Position numbers and translations under genes: made by a program. The notes below the pieces were generated by a model. It was not told the DNA's origin and made no database searches. It saw only the letters and a list, made by a program, of their open reading frames with translations. 64,000 nucleotides of DNA from NCBI RefSeq assembly GCF_030445035.2, contig NC_080690.1, forward strand, positions 31,150,796 through 31,214,795, read 5' to 3'. Source of the DNA: Dasypus novemcinctus. Its lineage: Eukaryota; Chordata; Mammalia; Cingulata; Dasypodidae. Positions within the stretch are counted from its first letter, which is position 1. Each line of letters begins with the position of its first letter. Below are positions 31,290-44,889 of this stretch, one piece after another.

Positions 31290-31715
31290 ATGTTGCTTTC
31301 AAAAGTCTCTGTTTTCCCACTCATCCACTGCTGGTGGGAATGCAGAAGGATACAACCACTCTGGAGGACAGTTTGGCAGTTTCTCAAAAAACTAACCATA
31401 GATTTGCCATATGACCCACCACTGCTTGGTATATACCCAGCAGAACTGAAAACAAGGACACAAACCAATATATGTACACCAATGTTCATAGCAGCATTGT
31501 TCACTATCGCCAAAAGTTGGAGTCAACCCAAACGCCCATCAACAGATGAGTGGATCAATAAAATGTGGTATATACATACAATGGAATACTACTCGGCTTT
31601 AAGAACAAATACACTACAAACACACGTGATAACATGGATGAATCTTGAGAACCTTATGCTGAGTGAAGCAACCCAGGCATTGAAGGACAAATACTACATG
31701 ACCTCAATGATATGA
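31290..31715 (+). pseudogene. L1 ORF2 C-terminal fragment
   Basis: A 141-codon frame is largely intact and matches the end of L1 ORF2, including a cysteine/histidine-poor segment reading HCWWECRRIQPLWRTVWQFL and later TMEYYSALR. This is the part of ORF2 after the RT domain. The upstream ORF2 is missing through 5' truncation, so no enzyme can be produced. Confidence 0.8.
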
Positions 31716-34465
31716 AATAAGCAAGCTGCCTCAGAGAGCTAGAGACTGGAAGATAGGCTTACAGGAAATCGGGAGGTGGAGGAAGGATGTGAGCCGACGT
31801 CTGCAGGGGTGGAATCTATGATGAGCTGGCGGTAAGTATGAGCACAAAGAAGAGATAAAATGGGGGCAAGGGGTAGCCTTTGGGTGGGGCTTTGCGGGTT
31901 TGAGGGGGGCTGGGGATGGGCGGATGGGTAATAGTGCCCAAAAAATTGGGGGGAGGGAGGGGCAACATACAAACATAGGAGAGTGTCAGGTGTTGGTTGA
32001 GAGTAAAATGCTGAGAAAACCATATCAAAATATAATTAAGAGGGTTACCTGTTTAGGATGCTCAGAGGGGATGGTCTGACATGGGACGGACTCCTGGGGA
32101 ATGTCTGAATGCTCATTTTGCCAGGGTGGGTTGTACCATTGGATAGAGACCCAAGTAGTGAGAGTGGGGGTGGACCTACATCCTGGGGAGGACTAATGCC
32201 ATCAAAAAAGAGGGAAATGTATCTCTCGAGAGAAAGGATGGCTCCCAGGGCATTAGGGCAGTTGAGCAAGTCAGGCCCTGAACACTGTTGCAAGTATCTC
32301 TGGACATGGATCCTCGGGAAATGGAGATTGGCTGTTTCTGTGGGCCCCAAGGGGAGGGGAAAATGGATGTTGAAAGGATGGAACGAAGGTAAATGTGGGG
32401 GTAGGAGAGGAGTTTCGTGAGAGTACACAAGGATGGATATAAAACATGTAATTTACACCAAAAAATATAGGGGACGACAAACTAATAATGTAAACCATAA
32501 TATAAAACATAGGATAACTAAAAATTTAGAAAACTGTATATCCTAAAGTATGGACCACAATGTAAGCACAGATGTCACCTTGTTTGAAAACTATTGTCTC
32601 AGAGTCTGTACATCAGTTTAAGTAAATATGATATGAATAAGTTAAAAGATTATCGCTGTGGAAGAGAAAAGGTTTTATGGTGGATGTGTGGGAGTACTGT
32701 ATATTGTATATATGAATTACTGTGATCTAAGGCTGTTGTGAAGAGAAGCTCAATATAATTAGGAAAAAAGAAAAGAAAAAGATAGGATGTAGAATTTTTC
32801 CAAATCAATACGTATTCTATATCTAACCTTTAAACCCATCGCTATATTCCATTTTACTAGAAAGGGATCCTGACATTATATAGGGCATCACTTTTCAGGA
32901 AGCTTTGGCTCACAGAGTGGTTCAACAATGGCAGTGGAGGAATACTGGTATAGGATGTTATTGACAGGTGATATATGGTTGACAGGGAGTTATACAGGGC
33001 ATATGTCCAGGTGCATGGTAATGTTTGGATATACTCATAGTGGCAACAATTAAAAACAACAGCTGGGGGGATACTGGGTTCCTGGCTGGGGATGCTCTGT
33101 CATGGTCCCTAGGGGAGCAGCAGCAGTCCCCCAGGTGCAACGGTAAGGACCAGGAAGGAATGAGGGTCCAACAGTGAGCCCCTGATACTAATGACTAGGC
33201 TTGTGAGCCTATACGCCTGAAATAAGAACAAGGCCTAGAGCAGCACTGTGCCTAGGAGTTTCCTCTGACAGCCCTCATGTTACTCAAATGTGGCCAGTCT
33301 CGAAGCCAAACTCAGCATGTAAATGCAAAGCATTCCCCCCAGCGTGGGATATGACACCCGGGGATGAGCCTCCCTGGTGCCGAGGGATCACTGCCAAGTA
33401 CCAGCTGATGATGCAACTAGAAAATGACCTTGAATTAAAGGTTCAACGTGGACCAGCAGAATATCCCTGTCTACATATAATAACAGGAGTTTAAAATGCT
33501 GTTTGATCTAATGTAAGGGGGAAATGGAAAGGAGAAATGAGTTTATAAGGCTATGAGTCTCTAAAAAAGAGTCTGGAGGTTGTCAGAAGGATTGCTCTTA
33601 TGCACACCTGAGCAGAGTCTCAGAGACAGATAAAGTAGATACAACCCCAGGTATTGGTTCTTTTGAGGGCTAAGAAGACCCACAGGTTCTATGGTCATGG
33701 CAGATGGGGTTCACTGCCATGTCAGTTGGCCCTTCTTTGGAGCTGGTGTTTCTGCGTGATGGAGCTGGACACAGATGGGATCTCTTTTCACAAGATTTTC
33801 ATGCTACTTTCTTGGAATTGTAGTTGGTGCTGGGGTTTAAGATATATCTAGGGGATTTGAATCTCTGGACTGACAATATGATGGCCAGGCCCTGAGCCTC
33901 AACAGACCTCAACTCCTACACTCTGATTTATTGGACTTACCCCACTCAGCTAACATGGAGTTGAAGAGTGTCAACCACCACACCATAGAGCCTAGAGTGC
34001 CTACAACTGAAAGCAGGAGGATTGCATCCAGTATCCATGTGGAATCTAAGCCTCCTCTTGACATAGATGTGCAATGGACACAACCAATCCAATGTCCACA
34101 GAGAAAATGTGGCATTGGTGTGGGAAAAGTGGCCATGGTGGCTGCTGGGTGCAGGGAATGGGAGGAAGAGATGAGATGCAGAGGCATTTTCGGGACTTGG
34201 AGTTGTCCTGGGTGGACATTATAGATCCTCCCAGGGCCCACTGGATGGAACGTGGGAGAGTATGGGCTATGATGTGGACCATTGACCATGAGGTGCAGCG
34301 ATGCCCAGAGATATACTTACCAAATGCAATGGATGTGTCATGATGATGGGAGAGAGTGTTATTGTGGGGGGAGTGGTGGGGTGGGGACGGTGGGGTTGAA
34401 TGGGACCTCATATTTTTTTAATGTAATATTTTTAAAAAATGAATAAACATTTTTTTTAAAAAAGC
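31290..34465 (+). mobile_element. LINE-1 (L1-D), sense, 5'-truncated, long 3' UTR
   Basis: The element begins within the ORF2 C-terminal region, which ends near 31715, and continues with about 2.7 kb of 3' UTR. The end reads GACCTCATATTTTTTTAATG and runs into an A-rich tail near 34430-34465. The last ~1.3 kb is colinear with the antisense L1-C at 6420-7804, which confirms that this is L1 3' UTR. Short end pieces of the same type occur at 46300-46372 and 59750-59920. Confidence 0.85.
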
Positions 34466-34474
34466 CTTTTTTTT

Positions 34475-34612
34475 CCAATTTCTAAAATAGGTTAATAATA
34501 GTACCTATCTAGTAAAGTTGTCCAGATCATGAGAATTAAATGAAGTAATCCAGATCTAATCATTATTTCAGCCTAGCATATGGTAAGAGTTCAAATACTG
34601 TTGGTTTTTAAG
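34475..34612 (+). mobile_element. MIR 3'-end fragment
   Basis: The wording GGTTAATAATAGTACCTATC, then GAATTAAATGAAGTAATCC and a CCTAGCATATGGTAAGAG end follow the MIR 3' half. Confidence 0.6.
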
Positions 34613-34616
34613 CTAC

Positions 34617-34668
34617 TATCAGTAGTAGTAGTAGTCGTAGTAGCAGCAGCAGCAGCAACAGCAGTAGT
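34617..34668 (+). repeat. Trinucleotide microsatellite (AGT/AGC)n
   Basis: About 50 bp of AGT then AGC repeats with a few interruptions. Confidence 0.85.
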
Positions 34669-37600
34669 TGCAATATAAATTTTAGACCATTATTTACTAT
34701 AATATCATTGATACTCCTTGCATCTCTCAGGGAGTATAATTTAGTAGAATTTGATAGGTATCAAGAATCTATCAAATTTGGGGACCAGATTGAGATTTTC
34801 CAAAAGATAAATGAACTGTCTAAGACCATACAGGCTGAGCAAGTCAGCCATCCAAAATGTTTGTTTCCTTCTTTTCTAGATTTTGGCCCCAACCCTGGCA
34901 TCTGCAGTTGGTAAACTTACAACAAGGAATATTACTATATTAAGACATGTTTGTATCAAGATGTTGGGAGCAATGTAGAAAGCACAGGAGGGAAAAATTG
35001 AAACAAATGACCACAGACACTTCCTTTTATTTCATAGCTAGCTGACTTATTGGGGAGAAAAAATGCTATTTGTAATGAGCCAAAGCCACAGAAATAACTA
35101 TTTACATAATCATTATCTTGAAGCTTTGAAAATCTATAATAAAAATTTATAATTTAATTCTCAGGATGTTTCTGCTAATATATTTTCCTTGGCCAAGAGT
35201 AGATTCAGACTCCAGCAAATATGGGTTGCACTTAGAGAATGATGAAAAACATATTGTTTTGCAGTTTTCATGTTTTGGTCTCTATCATTTCAAACATTCT
35301 CTGTTAAATATGGACATTAGCACCACTTCTGCACAATGATCTCTTCGTGCTAATGCAAGAGAATAATGTTGCCATCTGTAATGCCTTCAGAAAGCATCCT
35401 TAATCAAATAAACCAAAATATACATTTCTTCACATAGCTGGACTGTGATCTCCTCATGTTCTGACTCTTTCTCATTCCAGGACTTTCAAATCTGATTGAT
35501 GAAGTCTTTGAATAGTTTGGAAAAGGATAATAAACCACAAATCCCAACTTGAAGCTGAGCTGAATTGCAAAGCCTAAGTATTTAATGCGTTTTGATTTAT
35601 ATTTGCTGAAAGGCTTAAGACATTTGGTTGTTTATGTATGATTCACCATTCATAGCCCTATAATTTAATTTACATTACCTGAAATATTTCTGTTTGTGGA
35701 GAGCACTCCCCACGTAGCACCTGGCCTTCCTTCAGTAAATCTTCTAAATTAGGTAAGGATAGTGATCATCTTATGCCATCATTGGATAAATTTATCTCGA
35801 CAATAGAAACTACATTGTATACATGTTACTAATATTAATTTAATATGTTTTATTGGTATCCAAATCAACTTTAAAGAGATTATATTGTCAAATGATATGA
35901 ATCAAACCTTGTGATCACAGAAAGATTTTTAAAGAATTCATAGAAGGCATTGCTATAACATTCTAATGCAGGTGTTTCTATGAAACAGAAGCTATTGTGA
36001 ACACTTGCCACATAATATATGTAGGGGAGGGGACAGAAGAGGATTTTAAGCTCATTTTGGGGGGTTCAATTAAAGACACCGAGTGTCATATATTAGGATA
36101 TTATAATTACAATTTTAGATTCTTCTGCCTTGCTTCAGCACATTCATTACACAGTAATTGAGAAATTCTGCCTATTGTATGTTTGTGTAACAACATATAA
36201 TTTACCTTTCAGAGAACATGCTACAAATTTGATATGTATAATTACAAAATTTTATTTTCCTTACGAGCTTATTATCTCTGGTTAGGAAAAGTAGACAAAT
36301 AAGTGGCCTAATTCTTACTTTCAGCTACCTGAAAGATGATTTGGAAAGAAAATTGTTTTTCACTGAGACATTAATGTTATTTGATGACAGGTTAGAAAAA
36401 TGAGAATTACTCTACAGGGAACTATAGATTGAAGTCTGAAGTTATCACAGCTTGTATTAGATGCATAAGAGGGCTAATGAGTTCATTTCTGAGCTACCTC
36501 CTTCTCCCAAAGATCGTGAATCACAAGAAGACTAATCGTAGACTTAGCCAAAAAGGCACAAATGGGGATAAATGTAGATTTATGAGCTGCCCACTGTTTG
36601 AGGGCACATGTGATGTATAGGATGCTCCAGACTCATATCCAAGATGAGCCCTCTCTTCACTATGTAGGTGCCCATCTCATACATCCCATGGATAGCATTA
36701 GAGTATTCTAGCTCCCCACTCTTGGGTTACACTGAGATTGTGGTTGCAGTTCACTCTCCTCTTGGCAGTCATGAAAATTGTTATTTTCTGCTACATCCCT
36801 AGCTCAATAAGGAACCCTACAAAGAATTACTGAGTGAAAAATATTGGCCCTAATAATTGGGAAAATTTAGATAATTCAGAAGTCCATGCTCCTGAACATG
36901 ATTTTCAAGGTCCCAAATTTGCACAAATACACAGATTTAGTGCAATTTATTCAAGATCTTCCTTGTTACCTCAGATTAAAAATATCAACTAAACCTCTAT
37001 TATAGATAAAATAATTGAAAGGTGTGCTTTATCTACTTAATATGCTCATCAGCAATTAATTGTACTAAGTGCAAGAATAACATTTATATTTGCAAAACAT
37101 TAGGATACATGTTGGAATGAGATTTTATCATTTTCTTTAAGAACAATTGATTGAGTTAATTAAACTTCTGTAGTTAGTTAAAAATTTATAACAGTAATAG
37201 TTACCATTTTACCCATCTCAGTGTTTTGCCACAGTCCATTTACTAGAGTCAATCTGTGTGAGGTGTGAATGCAATGAAACGACAAGCACTGTGTAAAAAT
37301 GAATGACAATCGATCAAAGCTCTTAAATCTTAAGACTGAAAGGAATCTTAAAATAGTCAGTGCTCAATTTTGCACTCATGTGAATTCAACCACATCTTTT
37401 TGTGGATCCCTGCCTCTTATATACATTTCTAAGGATGGAGTAGAGTACACTTGGCAGTCTATTCTTTTAAATACTTTTTAAAACTTTTATTAACAGGTGT
37501 CCTTCTACCACCCTCACCCCTTTGTACTGAACTGAAACTCAATTCTCCATAATTTCCGCTCACTTTTGTTTCCTGGTGCAATGCAGATTCCCTGCTGGAG

Positions 37601-38119
37601 ATGCCCATCCTACTCAGATATATCAAATATCTCCACCGTCTTCAACACTTGTCCTGTTTTTCATGCAACATGCTATATCCCATTAGTATGAAGAGCAAAA
37701 CCAGGACCCTCAGTAGTGCTATGCTTTTCTTTGTCTCCCTACTTTGTTAAACACTCTTACTTCAGAGTCATATTATGACTTCCATTTGACATGGAATGGT
37801 TCAGAACCCACATTTAGTTAGTGCTGAATATGTGAAACTGACTAGCTCTTTCTCCAAAGATGCGAGACTAACAAACATGTGAATGTAATTCACTAAATCA
37901 CAGTTGTGGGGGACATCGTCTTGTGCCTTCTGTATATCTCCCACCCCATCCAGCAAGGGTATCAGTATGTAGCGGTCCCTCATGCCCTTCCAGGGTCCCA
38001 GACCCACACATGAGCTGTTCTAGATTAGTCTCAGTTCTGCTACTGGTATGCACTCCTAATTTAAAGGGAAAAATCAGATTCTGTTCTAACAATATTTCCT
38101 CGTATAGACATATCTTTGT
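34669..38119. other. Unique AT-rich region
   Basis: No gene, RNA or repeat that I can support. Short ORFs (for example 34708-34914, 36429-36620, 37299-37481) lack domains and splice context. Confidence 0.4.
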
Positions 38120-38290
38120 CATCATCACTAATATGTATTTATCCAATGTTTATGCTAAATACTTAACATGTTATATCCAATCCTTACAATGATACTGCTA
38201 AAGCATTATTATTCTCCTTTCAATGATAAAGAAAAAGTTCATAGAAATGTCACCTATCTAAGGTCACACAGCTAGTAATTGGTAAAACTG
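38120..38290 (+). mobile_element. MIR SINE fragment
   Basis: Contains TGCTAAATACTTAACATG, then a degraded tail of the core and AAGGTCACACAGCTAGTAA, the hallmark MIR core. Confidence 0.8.
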
Positions 38291-40249
38291 TTCTACAAAT
38301 ACATATTTCCACCAGTAAGTGTCAGAGTTTCTGTAACCACATATCTTCAGCAAAATTTGGATTGTCATAATTAGAGCTTTTTTTAAGACTGGTGGGTCCG
38401 TAATCTTTCTATATCCATTTAAAAAACTCAGTTTACGTTTATAAAAGTGGTAGTAATAATTTTTTTCAAAATGTGGTTGTGAGGATTTTATGTGATTATC
38501 TGTCAAATGCTTAGCATAACACAGCAAGGCAAAATTATTTTTTCCTTTTATGCTGCATCTTTTACTCTGATATCAGTTCACATTGTTAGCAGTTTTATTC
38601 TTTTGCCATTCTTTTTTTTGTCCCTTAGGAAGAAAATGGTCTGGAAAGCCTCCCTTGCATATGCACAGTCCTGCCCATCTATCCCCTCTAGGTAGTAGTA
38701 CTTCCTGTTTGTAATAATTTCCTCATGAACAATACTACACTCATGTACAACATTCATCTTTTCTCCTTGCTGCATGAATTCCACCAATGTAGGCTTCTCT
38801 CTTCCTCTCCAGTATTGAGGGCACGTACAAGGCAGGTGCTTTAATACTTACAACTTCTGGGTTATGATTTCTTAGTGCTCTAAGTATTCAGTGTTACCCA
38901 GTAAGGGCAAAAGAATGGTTTGAAATCAGCAATTCCTAAAGAGACCCAGATATAAGAACAGACAGAAATCAGATATGAACTTGCAATATAATATGCTGAC
39001 ATTTGAGGAAAATTTTGCCCTGAATATGTATGGACACCTTGTTATGATTCCAAGAGTTGATAATACTTCTTCCTACAATACCGCTGAGAATTTACCTAAA
39101 ACACTTTCTCCAAGTCAGCTCAATAATGTCTGCCATCCTTTTCCCTTTTAAAGGGAATTTTCCATTTAAGCCACTTAGTCAAATACCCCATGATATTCAA
39201 CTGTGAAGGTATTCATTCAAGTTGCTTCTTATTTTAGTTTGAGTCTTTTTTCACTTCATTCCTCATTCTGAATGCTTCCCTGCAAAGTGTCTTAAGCAAA
39301 TCAAAGGAATATTTTGGAAGCAATTTTTCACCCTCAGAAGCCCCACATCTTTCTTTAACACTTTCAGGGTCACCTGGTGAATAACACTGATCATATTCTA
39401 CGCATGAAAGAGTATTCACTGAACAGTCTCTGTTTCCCAGAAAACATCAAAGATCTGATGCACCCAAGTATTCTGTAATCTGATTCAGTATGATGTTCTT
39501 ATGTTCAGGAGAATTGTCTGTAATTGAATAAGCTATTTATAAATAGCATTGCATATTCTACAGAATGCTAGTTTGTCCTTCATATAACCTTTCTGGAGCT
39601 GAATGTAAATGACAACTTCACATCCCTACCAGGACTCTACATGTGGCCCAGACCCTCCAGCCTTTATGTCTCACCTCTTGCCTCCTTTTCTCCCTCCCCA
39701 GTGGAAGAGGTGAAAGCAGTTGCAGCCAGTGGCAATTCAATGTCAGTCAGTCAATCAGCCATCTGTAAAAGCACTGTGGATACCCTTAAGTGCCTGCCAT
39801 CTGAGAAACTTGAGATATCAATAAAAACATAATATACTTCACACCCTCAAGTTGTTTGCAATCTAGTAGAAGAGACAGAGAGGTGAGCAAATCATTATGG
39901 AGCAGTATGAAAAATGCTAAAAGAGATACATACAATGTGTCATGGGCTCACCAAAAAATGAACAGCTAACTGTTCCTTCTTAGAAAGGAGGGGAAGTAAT
40001 CTTAGTAAAAAAAAAACCATCATGGGGAGGGGCAGGTAGAGAAGGATATGAAGTATTTCCACAGATCTAAGCATGTCTAACTCATAACCCCATATTGCCC
40101 ACCTTCTTTCTCAGAGATTTATCTTTCCAGAAGTGTAGTATGCAAAATACCCTTTCCAAAATTAGGACTGTTATTTAGTACCAGAGCTGGAAAAGGCACC
40201 ACTGAGGATACAGGCTCAACACTTAACTGTTACTTAACTGAGAATAAAA
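38291..40249. other. Unique region
   Basis: No supported gene. The stretch at about 39840-39960, with a CAATCTAGTAGAAGAGACAG word and a GTGAGCAAAT word, looks like a very old repeat that I cannot assign. Confidence 0.4.
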
Positions 40250-40450
40250 TGTGAGAGTCAGTATTTTACTTGTAGGCACAAAAACCTGAATTCTGGAATT
40301 CTTTCTCTGTGACCTGGGACAAATGACCTCAGCTCCTTGGGATTCGGGTTTCTATTAGTGTATGGTAAAGTAAAGAGGCGGGAATCTCACATGTAATGTT
40401 CACAGCAGAGTGTGTGGTACATGAACCAGCCACTATTGCGGAATGTTTAC
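40250..40450 (+). mobile_element. Possible MIR fragment
   Basis: AACCTGAATTCTGGAATTC followed by CTGTGACCTGGGACAAATGA resembles a degraded MIR core. Weak. Confidence 0.4.
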
Positions 40451-41289
40451 TTATTTCTAACAGCAGCAGCAGTCCTAAGAGTAGGAGAATAGTAAGAGGA
40501 GCTGGAGGAGGAATGGCAGTGGCAGTTAGGAACACCAGCTTACTATTCCAGGATTCTGTGAGCAGATGTATCTTACTCCCTGAAAAGTTTCTATTTATAA
40601 CAAAAAAATTTTAGCTCAAATGGTAATTCTGCTACTTAACTAATAGTTTTCTGCTGTAGAAAACAAAGCCTGAGGGGTTCTTTGCAGAGAACAAATGTCC
40701 TCCAACCACCAGGGAGTTAAGGTGACACTCTGAGCTCAGAAGTAATTGTAATCATGATTCTGGTTATTCTTAAATGGAATCCAGTGTTTTCCCCAGCCAC
40801 CCCACCCTGATGATCTGTAATTGTTCCCCCAATGACTTCCTGGTATATCATGGAGATGTTGCTCTCTGCATAGGGTAGGTTTAACTGCTTTACATAGTGT
40901 GGCAGAGAATATCAAGATTCATGCATGACTTAGCAGTGCCTCCACCTCGCAGGCAACTAGAAGGCATATCCTGCAAATCTCTGGGAAACGCAGTATATGG
41001 GCACAGAGTACCCTCATGACAGATGGGAGCTGTCACCACTGACAGCCAGCCAGCAGCCTCCAGCAAACAAGCAGGGGATGAAAGACGTGAGACCGGAGAA
41101 TAAACATGTTGTCTTGGGCTGATGGAAGCAGTGTGTTTTCAGTGCTTTGGAAAGAGAGGCGCAGTGTGTTTGCAGGCATCAGGTGGTTGTTTGTTATGCA
41201 TGTAAACTTTTATTTCTAGGAAAGCTCTGAGCTCAGTGGAGATGGCAAAACAGTGTAGGTAAATAACCTCCTTTGATGCCCACACAGGC
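40451..41289. other. Unique region
   Basis: No supported gene or clear repeat, apart from a short AGC run near 40462. Confidence 0.4.
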
Positions 41290-41545
41290 CAACCCAGATG
41301 TAGCATGTATTGATCAGGCAATAAACATGTGTCACACATTGTGCTGAACATTTCACATGAATTTCCTCATTTAATCTTTCTGACATCACAGTGTAATGAT
41401 TAAGCAGAGGATCTAACCTTAGAGTGCCATGTTCAACCAGGATCCATCCATTATTTCCTAGTTTTGTAGGACTTTGGGTAAGTTAAGTCTCCTATTGAAG
41501 CTTCAGCTTTCCCATTTCTAAATTGGGGAGAATAATAATATTGCT
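41290..41545 (+). mobile_element. Two adjoining MIR fragments
   Basis: 41320-41395 has the MIR 3'-half wording (TGTGCTGAACATTTCACATG, CTCATTTAATC). 41396-41545 has the 5'/core wording (ATGATTAAGCAGAGGATCTA, GACTTTGGGTAAGTTAAG and TTTCTAAATTGGGG). Confidence 0.7.
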
Positions 41546-42029
41546 TTGTGGCCACCCTAAAGAAATAGCATGGATCCACCCCTCCCTACACATACACAAA
41601 CAAAATCTGGTTCAGATGTCAAGACTGATGATGCCACAAAAACACACACCAAGAGGGTATGAAAACATTTATTACTCACAACGCAAGGCTTTCTGGGGAG
41701 AGCAGGGCCGTCTTCCCAAGCCTGTATAAAAATGGCATAAGATAGCTGAGAAAGGAGATTGTTTGGGGTTTTTTTTGGTAGTTAGGAGGTAGGTCTGGGT
41801 TGAAGGTGCCCATACTTTGAACTTTCCACTGGCACTAATGGAGGGTGCTTTCTTATCACTTTGCCCAGTTGTGGGGCAGAATGGGAAGAGGGAGAAGTAA
41901 GGCTTGAAAGCTGTTAGCAGGCAAGCATCGAAAATGGAGGCAGACTATTTAATCGTTAGTAAAACAGACTATTACCCTCAGAACATTCTAATGAAGATTC
42001 AATGAAATAATTATTTTTTGACATTTCAT
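41546..42029. other. Unique region
   Basis: Nothing recognised. Confidence 0.4.
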
Positions 42030-42215
42030 GCAAGGTCAGACACAGATCAGTTGGTCAACTTACATTACCTATTTATTGATGGAAGCAGTGTAACTCCCAT
42101 TTTACAGATGAGAAAACTGAGCCTCAAAGATATTAAGTAACATGGTTAAAGTTGCTCAGCAGACAAGTGGAAAGCACAAACTCAAATCCAGGTTTTAAAT
42201 GCAATATAAATAAAT
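42030..42215 (+). mobile_element. MIR SINE fragment
   Basis: CCCATTTTACAGATGAGAAA followed by an ACTGAGCCTCAAAG word, AAGTAACATGG and a CAAATCCAGGTTTT end match the MIR core and 3' part. Confidence 0.8.
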
Positions 42216-43772
42216 CCACACCTGCATTGCCATAGTAAAGAAGAAGGAAAGAAGAAAATGCTGAATTCAGTGCATTTGATATATTTCTATCAATATTGCA
42301 AAGTACTTCACAGTGTAAGCTTTGAAGCAGCAGTCCTGGCTTGAGTTCTGGTACTGCCACTTAGCACTGCAAGATATAGCAAACAAAAATACAGGATTGC
42401 CCAATTAAACTTGAATTTCAGATAAACAATGAACACTTATTTAGATTAAATATGTCCCATGTAATTTTGCTATCAGTGACTTATTGCCTGATCTGGTGAT
42501 CTCTTGGGCAGATATTAATGTAAATTGCCTAAACATCAAAAAAATTTTACATCCCTATACAGACAAAGACATTGCTCATTGAGACAATTAGTGCTAACCC
42601 TTAACTTAGCTAATCATGTGTTAGGGTCCACATGCTCTTGGCCATTTCCATTATAGATTACTTGTTTTCTTTTAGACTAGACAATTGCACCCACACATGC
42701 ATTCACCATAAATAAAAAAGATTACTTAATTGTCCAGATAATTGTGGAATCACATAATTTTAAGTCTCAAGAAGCAAATGAATGATTTTTTTCTTTCTCA
42801 GGAGAATGGCATCTTACATTTTGTAAAAAAGCTAACTTGGGAGAGAATAAAATGGTGAATTAAATGCAAATGCTCAGACTTTGATGAGAATATTCCCTTC
42901 TAGCATCGGTTTCTTAGCCTGGAGTCAAAACCTCTTTTTGAAGGAATATGCATGACTCTGGGACTCAGGCCAGTTTGGCATCAAAAATCCTTCCATGTGG
43001 CTTTTCTCAGATGCCAGCAGTTTTGGCTCCTCCAGAGAGAAAGTAAGAGGGGAAGAAGGAGAAGAGAGAAAACTTCCTTATACTGTTTACTCCTAATTGC
43101 AGAGAAAGCCTTAATTTACCTTTTCTGGCACTTTGCTCTCCTGTAATGAGAATGAGAAGAAAAAGCTTCAGTGTATTGCGGAGTACAAGTTGCTTCTACA
43201 GTTTAAAAAATCAAAGGTGCTTTTTCTCCAAGGTTTAACCTGAAAGAGGCTAGTTCACTGCAACTTGACATGTAAATACACTAAAACTCCATGTTATCTT
43301 CGCATATATACATCTCTGCCACCACCAGGCCCCAAGCCATACACAGATTTCCTCTCATTCTCTATCTCAATCTTTTTGACAGTTTTGTAGATTTCTATAC
43401 AACTTCTAAGATCCATTGCAAGGATCACCACATCATGAAAGCCCTTACGATTTAAAGATCCCCATGACCAGCTAGATATTTTCCTACACTCTCCCATAGC
43501 ACCATGCCTCCCTGACTATACTTCTTAGATAAGTAAACTAATAATGCATTATACATCACATGCCTCAATAGATGATGATTCCCTTGAATGCCTAAGTTTT
43601 ATATTCCAGCACGTATATAAATGTAGCTTGGTATATTTGTTCAAATGTGCAAATGTAAGTGGTTGTTTCTTTCTACACAATGTATCAATTGCTAAAGTCA
43701 ACCACTTGTAATTTTGACTGTAAAAGTAGTAGATAGTCATCCCACCCACATCCCCTTACTCTCATAGTTTAG
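42216..43772. other. Mostly unique region
   Basis: A MIR-like scrap sits near 42315-42370 (CTTGAGTTCTGGTACTGCCA). The rest has no supported gene or repeat. Confidence 0.4.
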
Positions 43773-44211
43773 TGTGTGTTGGCCAGATTTCCATCTGGCA
43801 GCATCTGAGTTTAATTTCCAAAGGAATTTACACGGGCGGCTTGAAACTGCTTTGCCCAATCACAGGCAGTCCATGAAAAATTCTCCTACCCCCACCAGAG
43901 CCCTCAACCAATGACTATCAGGGGAGAGTGTTTAAATATCCTGGGTCCCTCAAATCTTTGGGGGGACAACTCTGATCTGTGCATTCTACTCTATTTCCAG
44001 AGATATTAATCATCGATTTGCAGTGGCCACTGGCTTTATCATGCATTCAGTTGAATACATTAATTGATTTGCATATTCAATTAATCATCATTGGTTCTTT
44101 CCTTCTAATGTATCACTTTCTCACGGTCCTGCTGTGATTTCCAGGGATCAACTCCCAGATAAATTCTTTCTTGTTTCTCAGCGCTGCTTCTGGTAGAACC
44201 CAAATAAGATA
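43773..44211 (+). mobile_element. Probable degraded LTR, ERV-type
   Basis: The end reads TTCTGGTAGAACCCAAATAAG, a wording typical of ERVL-class LTR ends. A TTTAAATATC box (about 43931), CAAT words and a GC-richer promoter-like region fit an LTR in sense orientation. An ATTTGCAT octamer lies at about 44067. Boundaries are approximate and no clear duplication was found. Confidence 0.45.
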
Positions 44212-44881
44212 ATATAAACAATTCTTAAGCATATATTTAAAACATAGATATTATAAAGATTTCACTTTTTTCAATGTTAAGCACATCACCAAAGTGTCTG
44301 AGAAACTACTCCAAGCAAACAGAAAAGAATCTATTAAAGGTGCAGAAATTCTCACAAAACATGCTGTTGTGGAAGTTGAATCCTGAAGCGTACCACCTTC
44401 CACGACAAGCAGAATATCATTTTAAAAATGGACAGGGAAAAAATGGATTTCATAGAAGAGTGTTAATTCAGATTATTTTCATTCCCTAAAGATATGCATT
44501 AAATTTATAACATATTTCCATTCATTTCTTATTTAAAAATCCAAGGAACATATTTAAAAGCATATACAAAACAGAACAAAAGACATTTCTAAAAAATACC
44601 CCCAAATATTTTTATATAAATTGAAGATATTGTTATCAGGCAACATGGGATAGATTGTTGCTGCAATTAAACTCTGAATTTAGCTCTAAACTTAAAGATA
44701 GATAAGTTAAAATAAGAAAAATATTGTTGGGTTTAGAATTTTCATTGCAAAGTTTTAGCAATAGATTATAATCATATGTGAAAGGACTCCTTATTTTTCC
44801 TCCAAGCTTAAAAATATACAAATTAAACATTAGGCACACTCTATGCCTTCCATATGGTTTTGCAGAAGTTACAACAACATT
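44212..44881. other. Unique AT-rich spacer
   Basis: Nothing recognised. Confidence 0.4.
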
Positions 44882-44889
44882 AATTAAAT

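Noticed and set aside
34617..34668. Coding poly-Ser/Gln tract
   Set aside because: It is a simple AGT/AGC microsatellite without a flanking ORF.
39641..39832. Possible host exon (63-codon ORF preceded by a CCTCCCCAG-like acceptor)
   Set aside because: No homologous domain, no donor in a suitable place, and similar short ORFs occur throughout the unique DNA.
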